DNA of 24,635 nucleotides. Origin: Chitinophagaceae bacterium (GTDB lineage Bacteria; Bacteroidota; Bacteroidia; Chitinophagales; Chitinophagaceae). This document shows positions 16,229 through 24,142 of the stretch, piece by piece; within the stretch, counting starts at the first letter, position 1, and each line of letters starts with the position of its first letter. Where the stretch lies: NCBI GenBank assembly GCA_016786525.1, contig JAEUVW010000242.1, positions 1 through 24,635 of the forward strand. The letters run 5' to 3'. A program made the translations under genes and the position numbers. The notes below the pieces were generated by a model. It did no database searches and was not told the DNA's origin. It saw nothing but the letters and a program-made list of their open reading frames with translations.

Positions 16229-16931
16229 CGCCTATTTCCAGTTCAAACAATTCCGTATCGGGCAGGAACACTGTGCGATGAAAGTAAGCACAGACGCCTG
16301 CATCCAGGGCGCCTGGACCCCCTTGGCGCCGGAAGTAAAAAATGTTTGGGATATCGGCACCGGAACGGGCCTGCTGTCGCTGATGATCGCCCAGCGCTGC
16401 CCGGGTGGCACGATTGATGCTGTAGAAATTGATGCGGCAGCAGCAGCACAGGCTGCGGAGAATATCCGCCACTCTGTATTTAGTGACCGGGTGCAGTTGC
16501 ACCATGGCGATGCACTGTGCTGGAACACGGAAAAGCAATATGAGCTGATCATCTGCAACCCCCCCTTTTTTACCGGCAGCCTGAAAGGCCCTGACGAGCA
16601 AAGAAACCTGGCGCGGCATACCGGAAGCCTTAATTTGGAAACACTGGCTGGCCTCATAACGGCTAAACTATCAGAGAATGGCTATGCCTCAGTGCTGCTG
16701 CCCCTGTCGGAAACGGGGAAGTGGGCTACAGCGGCATCGGGAAAGGGCTTGTTCGTCAACCATATGCTGCGGGTCATGCCCTTTGAACACAGCTCCGCGA
16801 ACAGGGCGGTACTGATCTGCTCCCGCCGGCAAAGCACTTTACAGGAAGACACGATGGTGATCTACCGGGAGCCGGGGGTTTATACGGAGCGGTTTACTGA
16901 ACTGATGCGTCCTTTTTACCTAAATCTTTAA
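16221..16931 (+). CDS. trmN6: tRNA1(Val) (adenine37-N6)-methyltransferase
   Basis: This 236-residue class I methyltransferase has DIGTGTG at residues 44-50 (SAM motif I), an acidic AVEID motif, and the N6-adenine signature NPPF at 113-116. The N-terminus YFQFKQFRI with a CAMKVSTDA stretch is characteristic of the YfiC/TrmN6 family, which methylates A37 of tRNA-Val. The start is fixed by the 8-base overlap with tsaD. It is the last gene of the operon beginning at 12024. Its 3' end overlaps a convergent membrane protein gene by 38 bases, and no terminator lies between. Confidence 0.92.
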   Translation: MGNAYFQFKQFRIGQEHCAMKVSTDACIQGAWTPLAPEVKNVWDIGTGTGLLSLMIAQRCPGGTIDAVEIDAAAAAQAAENIRHSVFSDRVQLHHGDALCWNTEKQYELIICNPPFFTGSLKGPDEQRNLARHTGSLNLETLAGLITAKLSENGYASVLLPLSETGKWATAASGKGLFVNHMLRVMPFEHSSANRAVLICSRRQSTLQEDTMVIYREPGVYTERFTELMRPFYLNL

Positions 16932-17352
16932 GCGGCACAGTTTTCTTTTGTACCAGCAGGAACAGCGAAACAGAGACCCAACCCAGCCAGAACAGGTAAA
17001 ATCCCAGGTGCAGGCGCTCCCCCGCCCAGCGGTGCGTGAGATCGCTGCGAAAATCATTGTAGGTGTAAAACAAGCCCAGCAGGGCCAGGAAAATACAGGC
17101 AATCTGCAGCAGCACCCCATTCCGTACACTCATGCGTTGTTGCAGTTTCCGTTGCACGATGAGCAGCAAAAGCAACACACCAAAAAACAAAAAAGCCCCT
17201 TGCCACCAGGTTTTCATAAAAGCATACAATGCATATTTCTTTTTGAACACACTGATACCGGTTCGCGCCAGGAAAGACATTTTCGATAAGAGCACCCCGC
17301 AGATCACGGAAAGTGTAGCCAGGAACAGGATAAAGGGAAACAGCTTTTTCAC
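16894..17352 (-). CDS. Small membrane protein, function unknown
   Basis: This is a 152-residue protein with four predicted hydrophobic segments: about residues 4-23 (FPFILFLATLSVICGVLL), 52-66 (AFLFFGVLLLLLIV), 80-97 (LLQIACIFLALLGLFYTY) and 117-134 (FYLFWLGWVSVSLFLLV). Short Lys/Arg-rich loops and a charged C-terminus (KKDASVQ) complete it. No motif is recognised. It converges on trmN6 with a 38-base overlap, and its start ATG lies 81 bases before the tRNA-Arg. A real gene is likely because the frame is fully open and hydrophobicity is organised, but homology is not visible by eye. Confidence 0.6.
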   Translation of the reverse strand: MKKLFPFILFLATLSVICGVLLSKMSFLARTGISVFKKKYALYAFMKTWWQGAFLFFGVLLLLLIVQRKLQQRMSVRNGVLLQIACIFLALLGLFYTYNDFRSDLTHRWAGERLHLGFYLFWLGWVSVSLFLLVQKKTVPLKDLGKKDASVQ

Positions 17353-17413
17353 ACGATAAATTTATACCTGTAAAATTACTGCAACTTTTCTGCTATCCGA
17401 TGCAGAAAAATAA

Positions 17414-17421
17414 TACCTTTG
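17414..17421 (+). promoter_or_regulatory. -7 promoter element (TACCTTTG) for tRNA-Arg
   Basis: An exact TAnnTTTG match lies 12 bases before the mature tRNA 5' end, giving the short leader expected for a tRNA gene. A clear -33 TTTG is not seen. Confidence 0.6.
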
Positions 17422-17433
17422 CGCTCCTCCTGA

Positions 17434-17508
17434 GGCTTCGTAGTACAATGGATAGTATAAGAGTTTCCGAAGCTCCAGATCCAGGTTCGATTCCTGGCGA
17501 AGCCACCA
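17434..17508 (+). tRNA. tRNA-Arg(CCG)
   Basis: The 75-base cloverleaf has a perfect 7-bp acceptor, GGCTTCG with CGAAGCC, followed by A73 and an encoded CCA. The D-arm is GTAC with GTAT, and the T-arm is a perfect CCAGG/CCTGG around TTCGATT. The anticodon loop TTCCGAA gives anticodon CCG, reading the CGG arginine codon. The outermost anticodon-stem pair is an A-C mismatch and the inner one a T-G wobble. It is followed at once by a bidirectional terminator. Confidence 0.95.
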
Positions 17509-17514
17509 AAAAAG

Positions 17515-17541
17515 CAAAAGCCGCTCTATGAGCGGCTTTTG
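17515..17541. terminator. Bidirectional terminator shared by tRNA-Arg and map
   Basis: A perfect 12-bp stem, CAAAAGCCGCTC (17515-17526) with GAGCGGCTTTTG (17530-17541), has a 3-base loop. On the minus strand it is followed by CTTTTTT, ideal for map, which ends at 17566. On the plus strand the TTTTGTTAT tail can serve the tRNA. Confidence 0.9.
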
Positions 17542-17565
17542 TTATAGAGTTACCGTAGCAGCCTA

Positions 17566-18330
17566 TTAATTCCAGATGCCGTTCCTCTCTGTCAGCACCA
17601 TCGCTTGCCCATCCGTAACGACAATGGTATGCTCATGCTGGGCCATAAAACCGCCCCTGTTGCCGACCATGGTCCAGCCGTCTTTCAGTGTTTCGGCATA
17701 GGTAGAATCAGTGGCGATAAACGTCTCGATCGCCACAACTGAATTTTTCCGGAATCGCTCCCTGTTGAGGCGGTCACGGAAATTGGCGATTTCGGAAGGC
17801 GCTTCGTGCAGGCTGCGGCCTACCCCATGCCCGGTCAGGTTTTTGATCACTTTATAACCGCGCTTTTTCGCTTCCGTCTCTATCAGGTACCCGATATCGG
17901 AAATCCGTACCCCGCCTTTAATATTGCTGATGGCCTTGTGCAGGATCTGCTTCGAGGCATCGACCAGTTGCTGATGCCGGTGAATGTCCGCGCCCAGCAC
18001 AAATGAATTGCCATTGTCTGACCAGAACCCCTCCAGTTCAGCCGATACATCAATATTCACCAGGTCGCCTTCCTGCAGTATCCTGCTGTGGGAAGGGATG
18101 CCGTGGCAAAACTCATTGTTGACACTGATGCAGGTATAACCGGGAAAGCCATAGGTCAGGTAAGGGGCGGATTTGGCGCCCAGGTCTGACAATATTTGTG
18201 CTCCGTAGTCATCCAGTTGTTTGGTACTCATACCAGGCTGGGCGTAGCGGCTCATCTCCTTCAGTGTATAGGCAACGGCTTCACTTGCTTTTTTCATGCC
18301 GGCGAGTTCTGCCTCTGTTGTTATGGACAT
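17566..18330 (-). CDS. map: Type I methionine aminopeptidase
   Basis: This 254-residue cytoplasmic M24 metallopeptidase removes the initiator Met. All five metal ligands are present: Asp94 (VNIDVSA), Asp105 (SDNGNSF), His168 (LTGHGVG), Glu202 (IETFIA) and Glu233 (QHEHTIV). The substrate-contacting His76 is in FCHGIPS. The sequence around Asp105 is SDNG rather than the common GDT(S/A), so this is a somewhat divergent map. Length is normal and no N-terminal zinc-finger extension is present. It ends at the shared terminator with the tRNA. The gene start lies 119 bases from the stop of the LytTR regulator on the same strand; no clear promoter motif was found in that gap. Confidence 0.95.
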   Translation of the reverse strand: MSITTEAELAGMKKASEAVAYTLKEMSRYAQPGMSTKQLDDYGAQILSDLGAKSAPYLTYGFPGYTCISVNNEFCHGIPSHSRILQEGDLVNIDVSAELEGFWSDNGNSFVLGADIHRHQQLVDASKQILHKAISNIKGGVRISDIGYLIETEAKKRGYKVIKNLTGHGVGRSLHEAPSEIANFRDRLNRERFRKNSVVAIETFIATDSTYAETLKDGWTMVGNRGGFMAQHEHTIVVTDGQAMVLTERNGIWN

Positions 18331-18449
18331 CGTGTTTGTAATTTTTTAATTTCAAAACTCCTTCAAATGTCGGTTTATCTTTCCGGATTCAACTGCCTGG
18401 TAACAATATTTTACCCTATTTCCTTAGGGGTTGCCTCTTTCATTACAGG

Positions 18450-19193
18450 CTATACCAGGTATTGCATCAAAAGTTTTTTACGCCGTGCCGATACCGGCAG
18501 TTCTGTACCATTTTCAAGTACAAGCATGCCTCCGTTTCCCCGCAGGTAAGCTTTTATATACTTAAGGTTCACAATATACCGGTCATGGATACGAATAAAT
18601 CCTTGCGGAGAAAGTACCGGTTCGAATTGACCGATTTGCCTGCTTACCAGTAATTGCCGGGGTTCTTCAATCATATGAAAAACCGTGTAATTGCCGCTGC
18701 TTGAACAGTAACAGACTGTATCTGCCGCTACAAAGAGCAATCCGTTTTGTGTAGGCAGCGTCAGCTTCTTCCCTTCCCTGTCAGCATGATCCTGTTTCCC
18801 CTCCTCGATCAGCGTGAGTACTTTTCGCTGACGGATATGGTCCAGTATTTTGTTTACGGTAAGTACCAGCTTTGTTGTATCTACAGGTTTGGTCAGGTAA
18901 CCTGAAGCCTGGAATTCAAAAGCCTGCAAGGCATACTCTCCGTAAGCGGTCACAAAAATGACCTCCGGAGCTAAATGCCCCCCGATCTTTTGCAAAAACT
19001 CAAACCCATTCAGTTCCGGCATCGAGATATCCAGGAAAAGCAAATCAGGTTTGGTGCTGCTGATCTGCTGTATGGCTTCCAGGGGGTCGATACCGGACCC
19101 GCATACCTGTATGTCCGGGAAAAACCTGGCCAGGCAGGATTTTAATAATATAATATTGGTATCCTGGTCATCAAGAATAAATGCCTTAATCAT
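18450..19193 (-). CDS. LytTR-type response regulator
   Basis: This 247-residue regulator has an N-terminal receiver domain with acidic pair Asp8/Asp9, phosphoacceptor Asp55 in LFLDISMPE, Thr82 in FVTAYGE and Lys102 in YLTKPVD. The C-terminal LytTR DNA-binding domain (about 145-245) includes YCSSSGNYTVFH and FIRIHDRYIVNLKYIKA. LytTR proteins bind direct-repeat promoter sites. The ATG overlaps the stop of the sensor kinase gene by 8 bases (ATGATTAA), so the two are coupled and almost surely form one two-component system. The target genes are not known; the divergent secreted protein at 22271 is a candidate by position only. Confidence 0.93.
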   Translation of the reverse strand: MIKAFILDDQDTNIILLKSCLARFFPDIQVCGSGIDPLEAIQQISSTKPDLLFLDISMPELNGFEFLQKIGGHLAPEVIFVTAYGEYALQAFEFQASGYLTKPVDTTKLVLTVNKILDHIRQRKVLTLIEEGKQDHADREGKKLTLPTQNGLLFVAADTVCYCSSSGNYTVFHMIEEPRQLLVSRQIGQFEPVLSPQGFIRIHDRYIVNLKYIKAYLRGNGGMLVLENGTELPVSARRKKLLMQYLV

Positions 19194-22023
19194 CTGGTTT
19201 ACTGCTTTTTAGAGTAAGTATTAAACGCACAAGGGTGCCGTATGGTATATTGTCTGTCACCTCTGTCTGAATATGATACAACAAAGCCCTTTTCCTGCTA
19301 ATCTTCATGCCCGCTCCGTTTTTTTTATCATGATCATGCCCCAGGCCGATACCATTATCTGCAATGATGCAGATCAGCTGGTCTCCATGCTGTTCAAACC
19401 GGATCAGGATATGCCCCTTCCGGTCTTTTAGCCGGGCAACACCATGTTTTACTGCATTTTCCACATAGGGCTGCAACAACATGGGCGGGATCATTACAGT
19501 GCCGGCCTGCAAGGGTTCCTGCAGGCTGATTTCAAATCCGAAACGATTGTTGACATTGATCTGCTCCAGCGACAAATAGGCATAAATGAAGTCTGTTTCT
19601 TTTTCCAGGCTGTGATAAGGTGTGATGGATGCCTCCAGGGTACTTCTGAAGAGCCGGGCAAAATGATCCATATACAGGTCAGCCTCTTCCAGCAGGTGCT
19701 GATAGACCAATGCTTTGATCGAGTTTAAGCAGTTGAAAACAAAGTGGGGATTGATCTGCGCTTTCAATGCCGCCAGCTCAAGCTCCCGCAAGCGGGTTTC
19801 CTGTTGCAGCGCTTTTTTGGCTTTATTGTATTTGTATTGATACCAGACACGGACCGAAGCGACCAGCAAAACAAGCAATACCCCTGTGGCGCTCAGGATA
19901 AAGCCTGACCGCAGCAAAAGCGGGCGCTGTACCGATAGCTGCAGAACCTGAACCGAAGAGGGTTCCGCGTAATTATTGAGCACCTGGATTTCGATGCGGT
20001 AATCACCGGCACCCAGGCTATGATAACTGATTTCCGGATCCGATGTGTAGGTCCAGGCTTCCTCGTTATTGCGGTAACGATAGCGTACCGGGAACTGTTC
20101 ATAATTGACAGCTGAAAACGACACCGAAAGGTCATGGGTACCGGGACGCAGCCGGTAGCTGCTTTTAAGTTCCGTAGGCACCCCGTCTATCAATACCCGG
20201 TCAATCTGTATGAGAAAGTCCTTTACCGGCTCCTGCAACTGCTCGGGTATTGTAAGCAGGCCCCGGCTCCCCAGGCCATATACCTTTCCTCCCGCATAAT
20301 GCAGGTATTTGATTCCTTCGCCTTTTACTGTATGAAGGGTCAGCAGTTCTGTTATCTTAATGTCCCTGGCATGCAGGTCGTATGCCAAACGCTGTACTCC
20401 TTTTGCATAGCCCAGCACAACATGATCAGCTCCATCAACCGCTATGGCTTCAATAGCATCAGACACCAGTCCTTTACTTTCATCCAGTATATTGTAGAGA
20501 ATGTTGTGCCTTATCGCCCATAAACCCCTGCCTCCGGTGGCGACCCAGATCACATCATTTTTAAAAGCAAGGTCCGTGACGCGTATATCCGGGAAACCTG
20601 CATCCCGCCAATCGACCAGACATCCATCGGCAAGCCGTTGCAGCAAGCCGCGGTATGTGCCGATAAATACAGAATGATCCATCCCTTCGCTGACACTATT
20701 GGCCCGCTTGTCGTATAGCCGGCGCTGCGTACGCTGCCGGATATTCAGCATAAAAGCCCCAGCCTGTGCAGCCAGGTAACGGATTGAATCACTAGCGACA
20801 GAGACATCTTTGATGTTGAGCACGGTATCTACTCTCTGGATGAGGGTACTACCCTGCCTTGCTTCTGCATGATTGCCGTAGATCCAGGTAAGGTCATCCC
20901 TGACTTCTGAAAATTCGGCAACGATCCTGTTGCTGTAGCCAGGTAGCTGCACGCCCCTGAGCCGCACCGGGGAAAGCCAGCGGTTTTGGGCATCCAGCAC
21001 CTCAATCTTTTCACCGCGGCGCAGCAGGGAGGCCGGAGCTGCGGGTAGTTCTTTGTACAGGCTCTCGTCCGCTTTCACCTGCACATAGATACCTTCGTCC
21101 CTGGTAAACATTACCTTTACGCGATTGTCTTTGCTTTCTGCCGTAGTAGAAAGCAGCATCGTTCTTTTGGGAAAAGAAAACCCACGGCCCCTGCGGTCGG
21201 CCATGATCAGCTTGCCGCTTTTTGTACTCAGTAAAAGACTATCATTCCACGTGCCGAAGCGGTATATGGAATCTGAAAATTGAATATGGTGGATCATGGT
21301 ACCCATTGTTCCTTTCCGGGTATCGATGCAGACGATTGCATTATCCCTGCAATGCAGCCATAGCAAAGGGTCTTCCCATATTCTCCAAAAATAGGGAAAC
21401 GGCTGCGGAGAGGAATCAATACTACCCAAAGGATGCAAGAGCAGAATTTTCCCCGAACCAAACAAAATCAGGTCTCCTTTGTCATTTTCGAACAGTAGGG
21501 AATGCGCAGGCGAGAAAGAGCGATGCGGAATACGCATACTTTTGATCCAGCGTTTGTTGCGGACCAGGCGGATTACCGTCCCGCAGATCAGGGCTACTGT
21601 ATTGTTTTTCAAGAGAAATACCCGGTAAGGTCCGTCACCCCGGACCGTGTCCGGGTGGATAATAGTATTGATATTGACAAACAGGGTTTTTCCCGGTTCC
21701 AGGAAGGCGGGTTCCCGCAGGAAAGGAGTAGCCCAGATTACACCACTTTCATCTTCCTGCACCTCCACGATATCATTATCCGGCAAACCTTCCCTGACGG
21801 TAAAATGGCTGAAATCTGTACCGTTGAACCGTGAAAGGCCGCGGCTGCTGCAGACCCACAGATAATTGTTGCGATCGAACATCCCGCTATAGGTAAAGTC
21901 GGACAACAGGCCATTTTGTTCGTGATAATGCGCAATGCGCTCCTGTCCATGCAGCACTGAAGGATACGAAAAGAAAAGGAATAAAGTAAGGACTCGATGC
22001 AGGCAAAAAAGGATGTTTGGCAT
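19186..22023 (-). CDS. Periplasmic propeller sensor histidine kinase (Reg_prop, Y_Y_Y, LytS-type His_kinase)
   Basis: This is a 945-residue inner-membrane sensor. A signal peptide (MPNILFCLHRVLTLFLFFS) is followed by a two-component-regulator propeller, with blades such as NGLLSDFTYSGMFDRNNYLW and VTDLAFKNDVIWVATGGRGLW. A Y_Y_Y-type domain (RYRYRNNEEAW, LGAGDYRIEIQVLNNYAEPS) comes before one transmembrane helix at about 705-725. The cytoplasmic part is the LytS/YehU-type kinase, with His760 in AQINPHFVFNCLNS, Asn856 in PYVENAVKHG and the G-box DNGIGLG. I chose the ATG at 22023, which begins the signal peptide; the frame is open to 22068. There is no in-protein regulator domain, unlike the one-piece hybrids common in Bacteroidetes. 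The partner regulator is the overlapping gene downstream. The ligand is unknown, perhaps a sugar or peptide. Confidence 0.93.
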   Translation of the reverse strand: MPNILFCLHRVLTLFLFFSYPSVLHGQERIAHYHEQNGLLSDFTYSGMFDRNNYLWVCSSRGLSRFNGTDFSHFTVREGLPDNDIVEVQEDESGVIWATPFLREPAFLEPGKTLFVNINTIIHPDTVRGDGPYRVFLLKNNTVALICGTVIRLVRNKRWIKSMRIPHRSFSPAHSLLFENDKGDLILFGSGKILLLHPLGSIDSSPQPFPYFWRIWEDPLLWLHCRDNAIVCIDTRKGTMGTMIHHIQFSDSIYRFGTWNDSLLLSTKSGKLIMADRRGRGFSFPKRTMLLSTTAESKDNRVKVMFTRDEGIYVQVKADESLYKELPAAPASLLRRGEKIEVLDAQNRWLSPVRLRGVQLPGYSNRIVAEFSEVRDDLTWIYGNHAEARQGSTLIQRVDTVLNIKDVSVASDSIRYLAAQAGAFMLNIRQRTQRRLYDKRANSVSEGMDHSVFIGTYRGLLQRLADGCLVDWRDAGFPDIRVTDLAFKNDVIWVATGGRGLWAIRHNILYNILDESKGLVSDAIEAIAVDGADHVVLGYAKGVQRLAYDLHARDIKITELLTLHTVKGEGIKYLHYAGGKVYGLGSRGLLTIPEQLQEPVKDFLIQIDRVLIDGVPTELKSSYRLRPGTHDLSVSFSAVNYEQFPVRYRYRNNEEAWTYTSDPEISYHSLGAGDYRIEIQVLNNYAEPSSVQVLQLSVQRPLLLRSGFILSATGVLLVLLVASVRVWYQYKYNKAKKALQQETRLRELELAALKAQINPHFVFNCLNSIKALVYQHLLEEADLYMDHFARLFRSTLEASITPYHSLEKETDFIYAYLSLEQINVNNRFGFEISLQEPLQAGTVMIPPMLLQPYVENAVKHGVARLKDRKGHILIRFEQHGDQLICIIADNGIGLGHDHDKKNGAGMKISRKRALLYHIQTEVTDNIPYGTLVRLILTLKSSKPDD

Positions 22024-22270
22024 TTTATCCAAAAAAAATAGATTTAATTCTATTGGAAAAGTACACATAATTAAGGTAAAATCTTTTGACTATCTAGTCT
22101 ATTGGGCAAATGGAGCTTTGCACTTATACAAAAACCCTATACGCTTATACATTCATCCCTGTATATGGTATAAAGCTGCCTTTTAATATTATGGTGTAGC
22201 AATAGTTTTGGTCAGTAGCTATACAAGTCCTGTTGCAACAGACCATTATTTCACTTTTAAAGTTTGAACT
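22024..22270. promoter_or_regulatory. Divergent intergenic region between the sensor kinase and secreted-protein genes
   Basis: This 247-base AT-rich stretch must hold promoters in both directions. I see a small palindrome GACTATCTAGTC at 22088-22099 and a TAAAGTTTG just before the plus-strand ATG at 22271, one base off the -7 spacing. No confident promoter or LytTR site can be assigned by eye. Confidence 0.35.
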
Positions 22271-23839
22271 ATGAAACTCAATATTCCTGTAATCGCGTGC
22301 TTATGCCTTTCCTTATTGGGCAGCCAGGAGCTAAACGCCAAACGTAACCTGATCAAAATGAGACCTGAGTCCACCCAGGGATTTCTTGTGCTGGATAAAG
22401 ATGCTGATGCCAGCATCAGCTCCTGGAAAATTGACATTTATAAGGATCCTGCGGATGGTACCGCATCTGCATCTGCGCCTGCCCCTGAGGTCACCTATAC
22501 CCTAGAAAACAAGAATTATCAATTAATTCCCAGCGAGTTTTATCAACCCGGACCGTACACTTATTCTTACACAATAACCGGGTACAATTCGAAAGACGAA
22601 CCTGTCGTAAGCCAGGGGCCGGAATTTCTTTGCGCAGGCTGTCCTCCCTCAAATATGGAAGAATTAGGTAAATGGACCTGCGACGGAAAAACTTATGCTT
22701 GGGTAGTTAAACTCTGGCGGGACCGAAACCCACCTAAGAACTATTTCCTGATATTTGGTCAGGCCGTGGACTTCTCAACATCCGGTATACAGATACCATA
22801 TTATCAATGGGGGACAAGCGCTTTCCTTAATTCAATTTGCGGCACCGATAGCACATTCCCTTCAATACCGATGCTGGAATACTATGGACTTGCTTCAAAT
22901 GATTGTTATACCGTAAATGAAAACAACAAAATTATCACGCGGAATAGCATGTACCCCTATTATCTCAGGGACCATGAATGCGCAAAGCTTTATGGAAGTG
23001 TTTTTGGTGTGCAAAAATCCCTGGGTAACTGGCACACAGCTGGTGGCAAGATGGTAAATCTTGGCTCCGCTACACCTGCTACCGGCACCAGTATGAGCGA
23101 AATGCTAAACTACATTAGGATACATGACATATTTGAATTTGGTGATGATAATGCGCTCAGTTGTTCTCCATGCGGTGGTTCTGTTACCGGATGGACAAAT
23201 GGCGGATGGGCAACAAGCTATATAGAAGCAAATAAAATCTGGACTTCAGGTGTCGGATGCGAATTTGAATTGTGGTGTACAATAGGAAAGATTTCTGAAT
23301 TAGCAGAAGGCAAACCTATGAATATCAATGAAGACCTCCAATGGTACTCCGGCTTGGTTGCAGTCCAAATTTCAAGAATAGATGAGGAAGAAAAGAGTAT
23401 TTCTTTGGAAAGAGACAAATTATTTGATGAGACGGGTCGTTTTATTGCACCGCCTATGATGTTGTCTGAAGGTCTCTATAGTTTTGAATTTGTGCACGAA
23501 AAACATGCAGGTTTACCTTTCTACCTCGATGTAAAAACCGCTACAGATTATAGTTTGAAGCAAAAAGACTTGTTTGAGGCAACCATATATCCTGTACCGA
23601 TTACAAGTAGCGCTTTCAAAATAGACATGAAGGCTTATGCTCAATTAGATGTCACCTACTCATTGTATAATCCAAGTATGTCTTTGGTACGAACTGAGGT
23701 GTTTAATCTTCCTAAAGACTATACTGGCACAAAGACAATCAGAATTCCATATGTTTCAGGAAACTATACGCATGTATTTACTTTCCCTGATGGTTCAGTC
23801 CAATCGTTTATTACACCTAGGGAAAGCTCTTTTGATTAG
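22271..23839 (+). CDS. Secreted cysteine-rich protein with T9SS-type sorting domain, function unknown
   Basis: This is a 522-residue protein with a signal peptide (residues 1-23, ending in QELNAK). After it come ten cysteines between about residues 120 and 340, often in pairs (CAGC, CSPCGG, CEFELWC), suggesting disulfide bonding outside the cell. The middle is rich in Trp, Tyr and Gly (YYQWGTSAFLNSICG, GWTNGGWATSYIEANKIWTS) with no family I recognise. From about residue 430 there is a T9SS type A-like domain starting at TIYPVPITSS (Tyr440), with the usual NP replaced by VP. It ends in VSGNYTHVFTFPDGSVQSF. The base composition is visibly more AT-rich than the housekeeping genes, as in fast-evolving or acquired genes. 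It is divergent from the kinase/regulator pair and followed by a terminator at 23928. Confidence 0.7.
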   Translation: MKLNIPVIACLCLSLLGSQELNAKRNLIKMRPESTQGFLVLDKDADASISSWKIDIYKDPADGTASASAPAPEVTYTLENKNYQLIPSEFYQPGPYTYSYTITGYNSKDEPVVSQGPEFLCAGCPPSNMEELGKWTCDGKTYAWVVKLWRDRNPPKNYFLIFGQAVDFSTSGIQIPYYQWGTSAFLNSICGTDSTFPSIPMLEYYGLASNDCYTVNENNKIITRNSMYPYYLRDHECAKLYGSVFGVQKSLGNWHTAGGKMVNLGSATPATGTSMSEMLNYIRIHDIFEFGDDNALSCSPCGGSVTGWTNGGWATSYIEANKIWTSGVGCEFELWCTIGKISELAEGKPMNINEDLQWYSGLVAVQISRIDEEEKSISLERDKLFDETGRFIAPPMMLSEGLYSFEFVHEKHAGLPFYLDVKTATDYSLKQKDLFEATIYPVPITSSAFKIDMKAYAQLDVTYSLYNPSMSLVRTEVFNLPKDYTGTKTIRIPYVSGNYTHVFTFPDGSVQSFITPRESSFD

Positions 23840-24142
23840 ATATATTGTACCTGATAACAAAACATTTCTGAAGCTGTGCAGACAAAGCTTGGTGACACAG
23901 ACTTGTCGACATTAAATCGTTGCAGATGGAGGAGACCAATCGGTCCCCTCTATTTTTCTATAGTCCACATATTGCTGGTGTAGGCAGGAAAACAGACTGA
24001 AGTACATTTCTGAATAGACGCTCAATGAGCTCCTCAAAAACTTCCTCCATTTTGTGCAACAGTTTAACTGTTTCCCGCTGCTTAAGGAGCAATTTTTTGC
24101 AGGGATAAAAGCTGAACAAATTTTCGCACAACACCAAACCTA
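23840..24142. other. Intergenic region between two convergent genes
   Basis: This 303-base stretch holds the plus-strand terminator at 23928-23957 and a small inverted repeat, AACAGTT (24058-24064) with AACTGTT (24066-24072). Otherwise I see no gene, RNA or mobile element remnant. The minus-strand gene ending at 24143 has no clear terminator here. Confidence 0.6.
23928..23957 (+). terminator. Intrinsic terminator after the secreted cysteine-rich protein gene
   Basis: The arms GAGGAGACC (23929-23937) and GGTCCCCTC (23942-23950) form a 9-bp stem with one A-C mismatch and a 4-base loop, followed by TATTTTTC. It is 89 bases after the stop at 23839. Confidence 0.75.

Noticed and set aside
17434..17508. 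tRNA-Arg as an integration site of a mobile element
   Set aside because: No direct repeat of the tRNA 3' end and no integrase gene were seen nearby; the flanking genes are housekeeping.
18413..18431. Possible terminator CCCTA/TAGGG after the LytTR regulator
   Set aside because: The stem is only about 5 bp and no T run follows on the minus strand.
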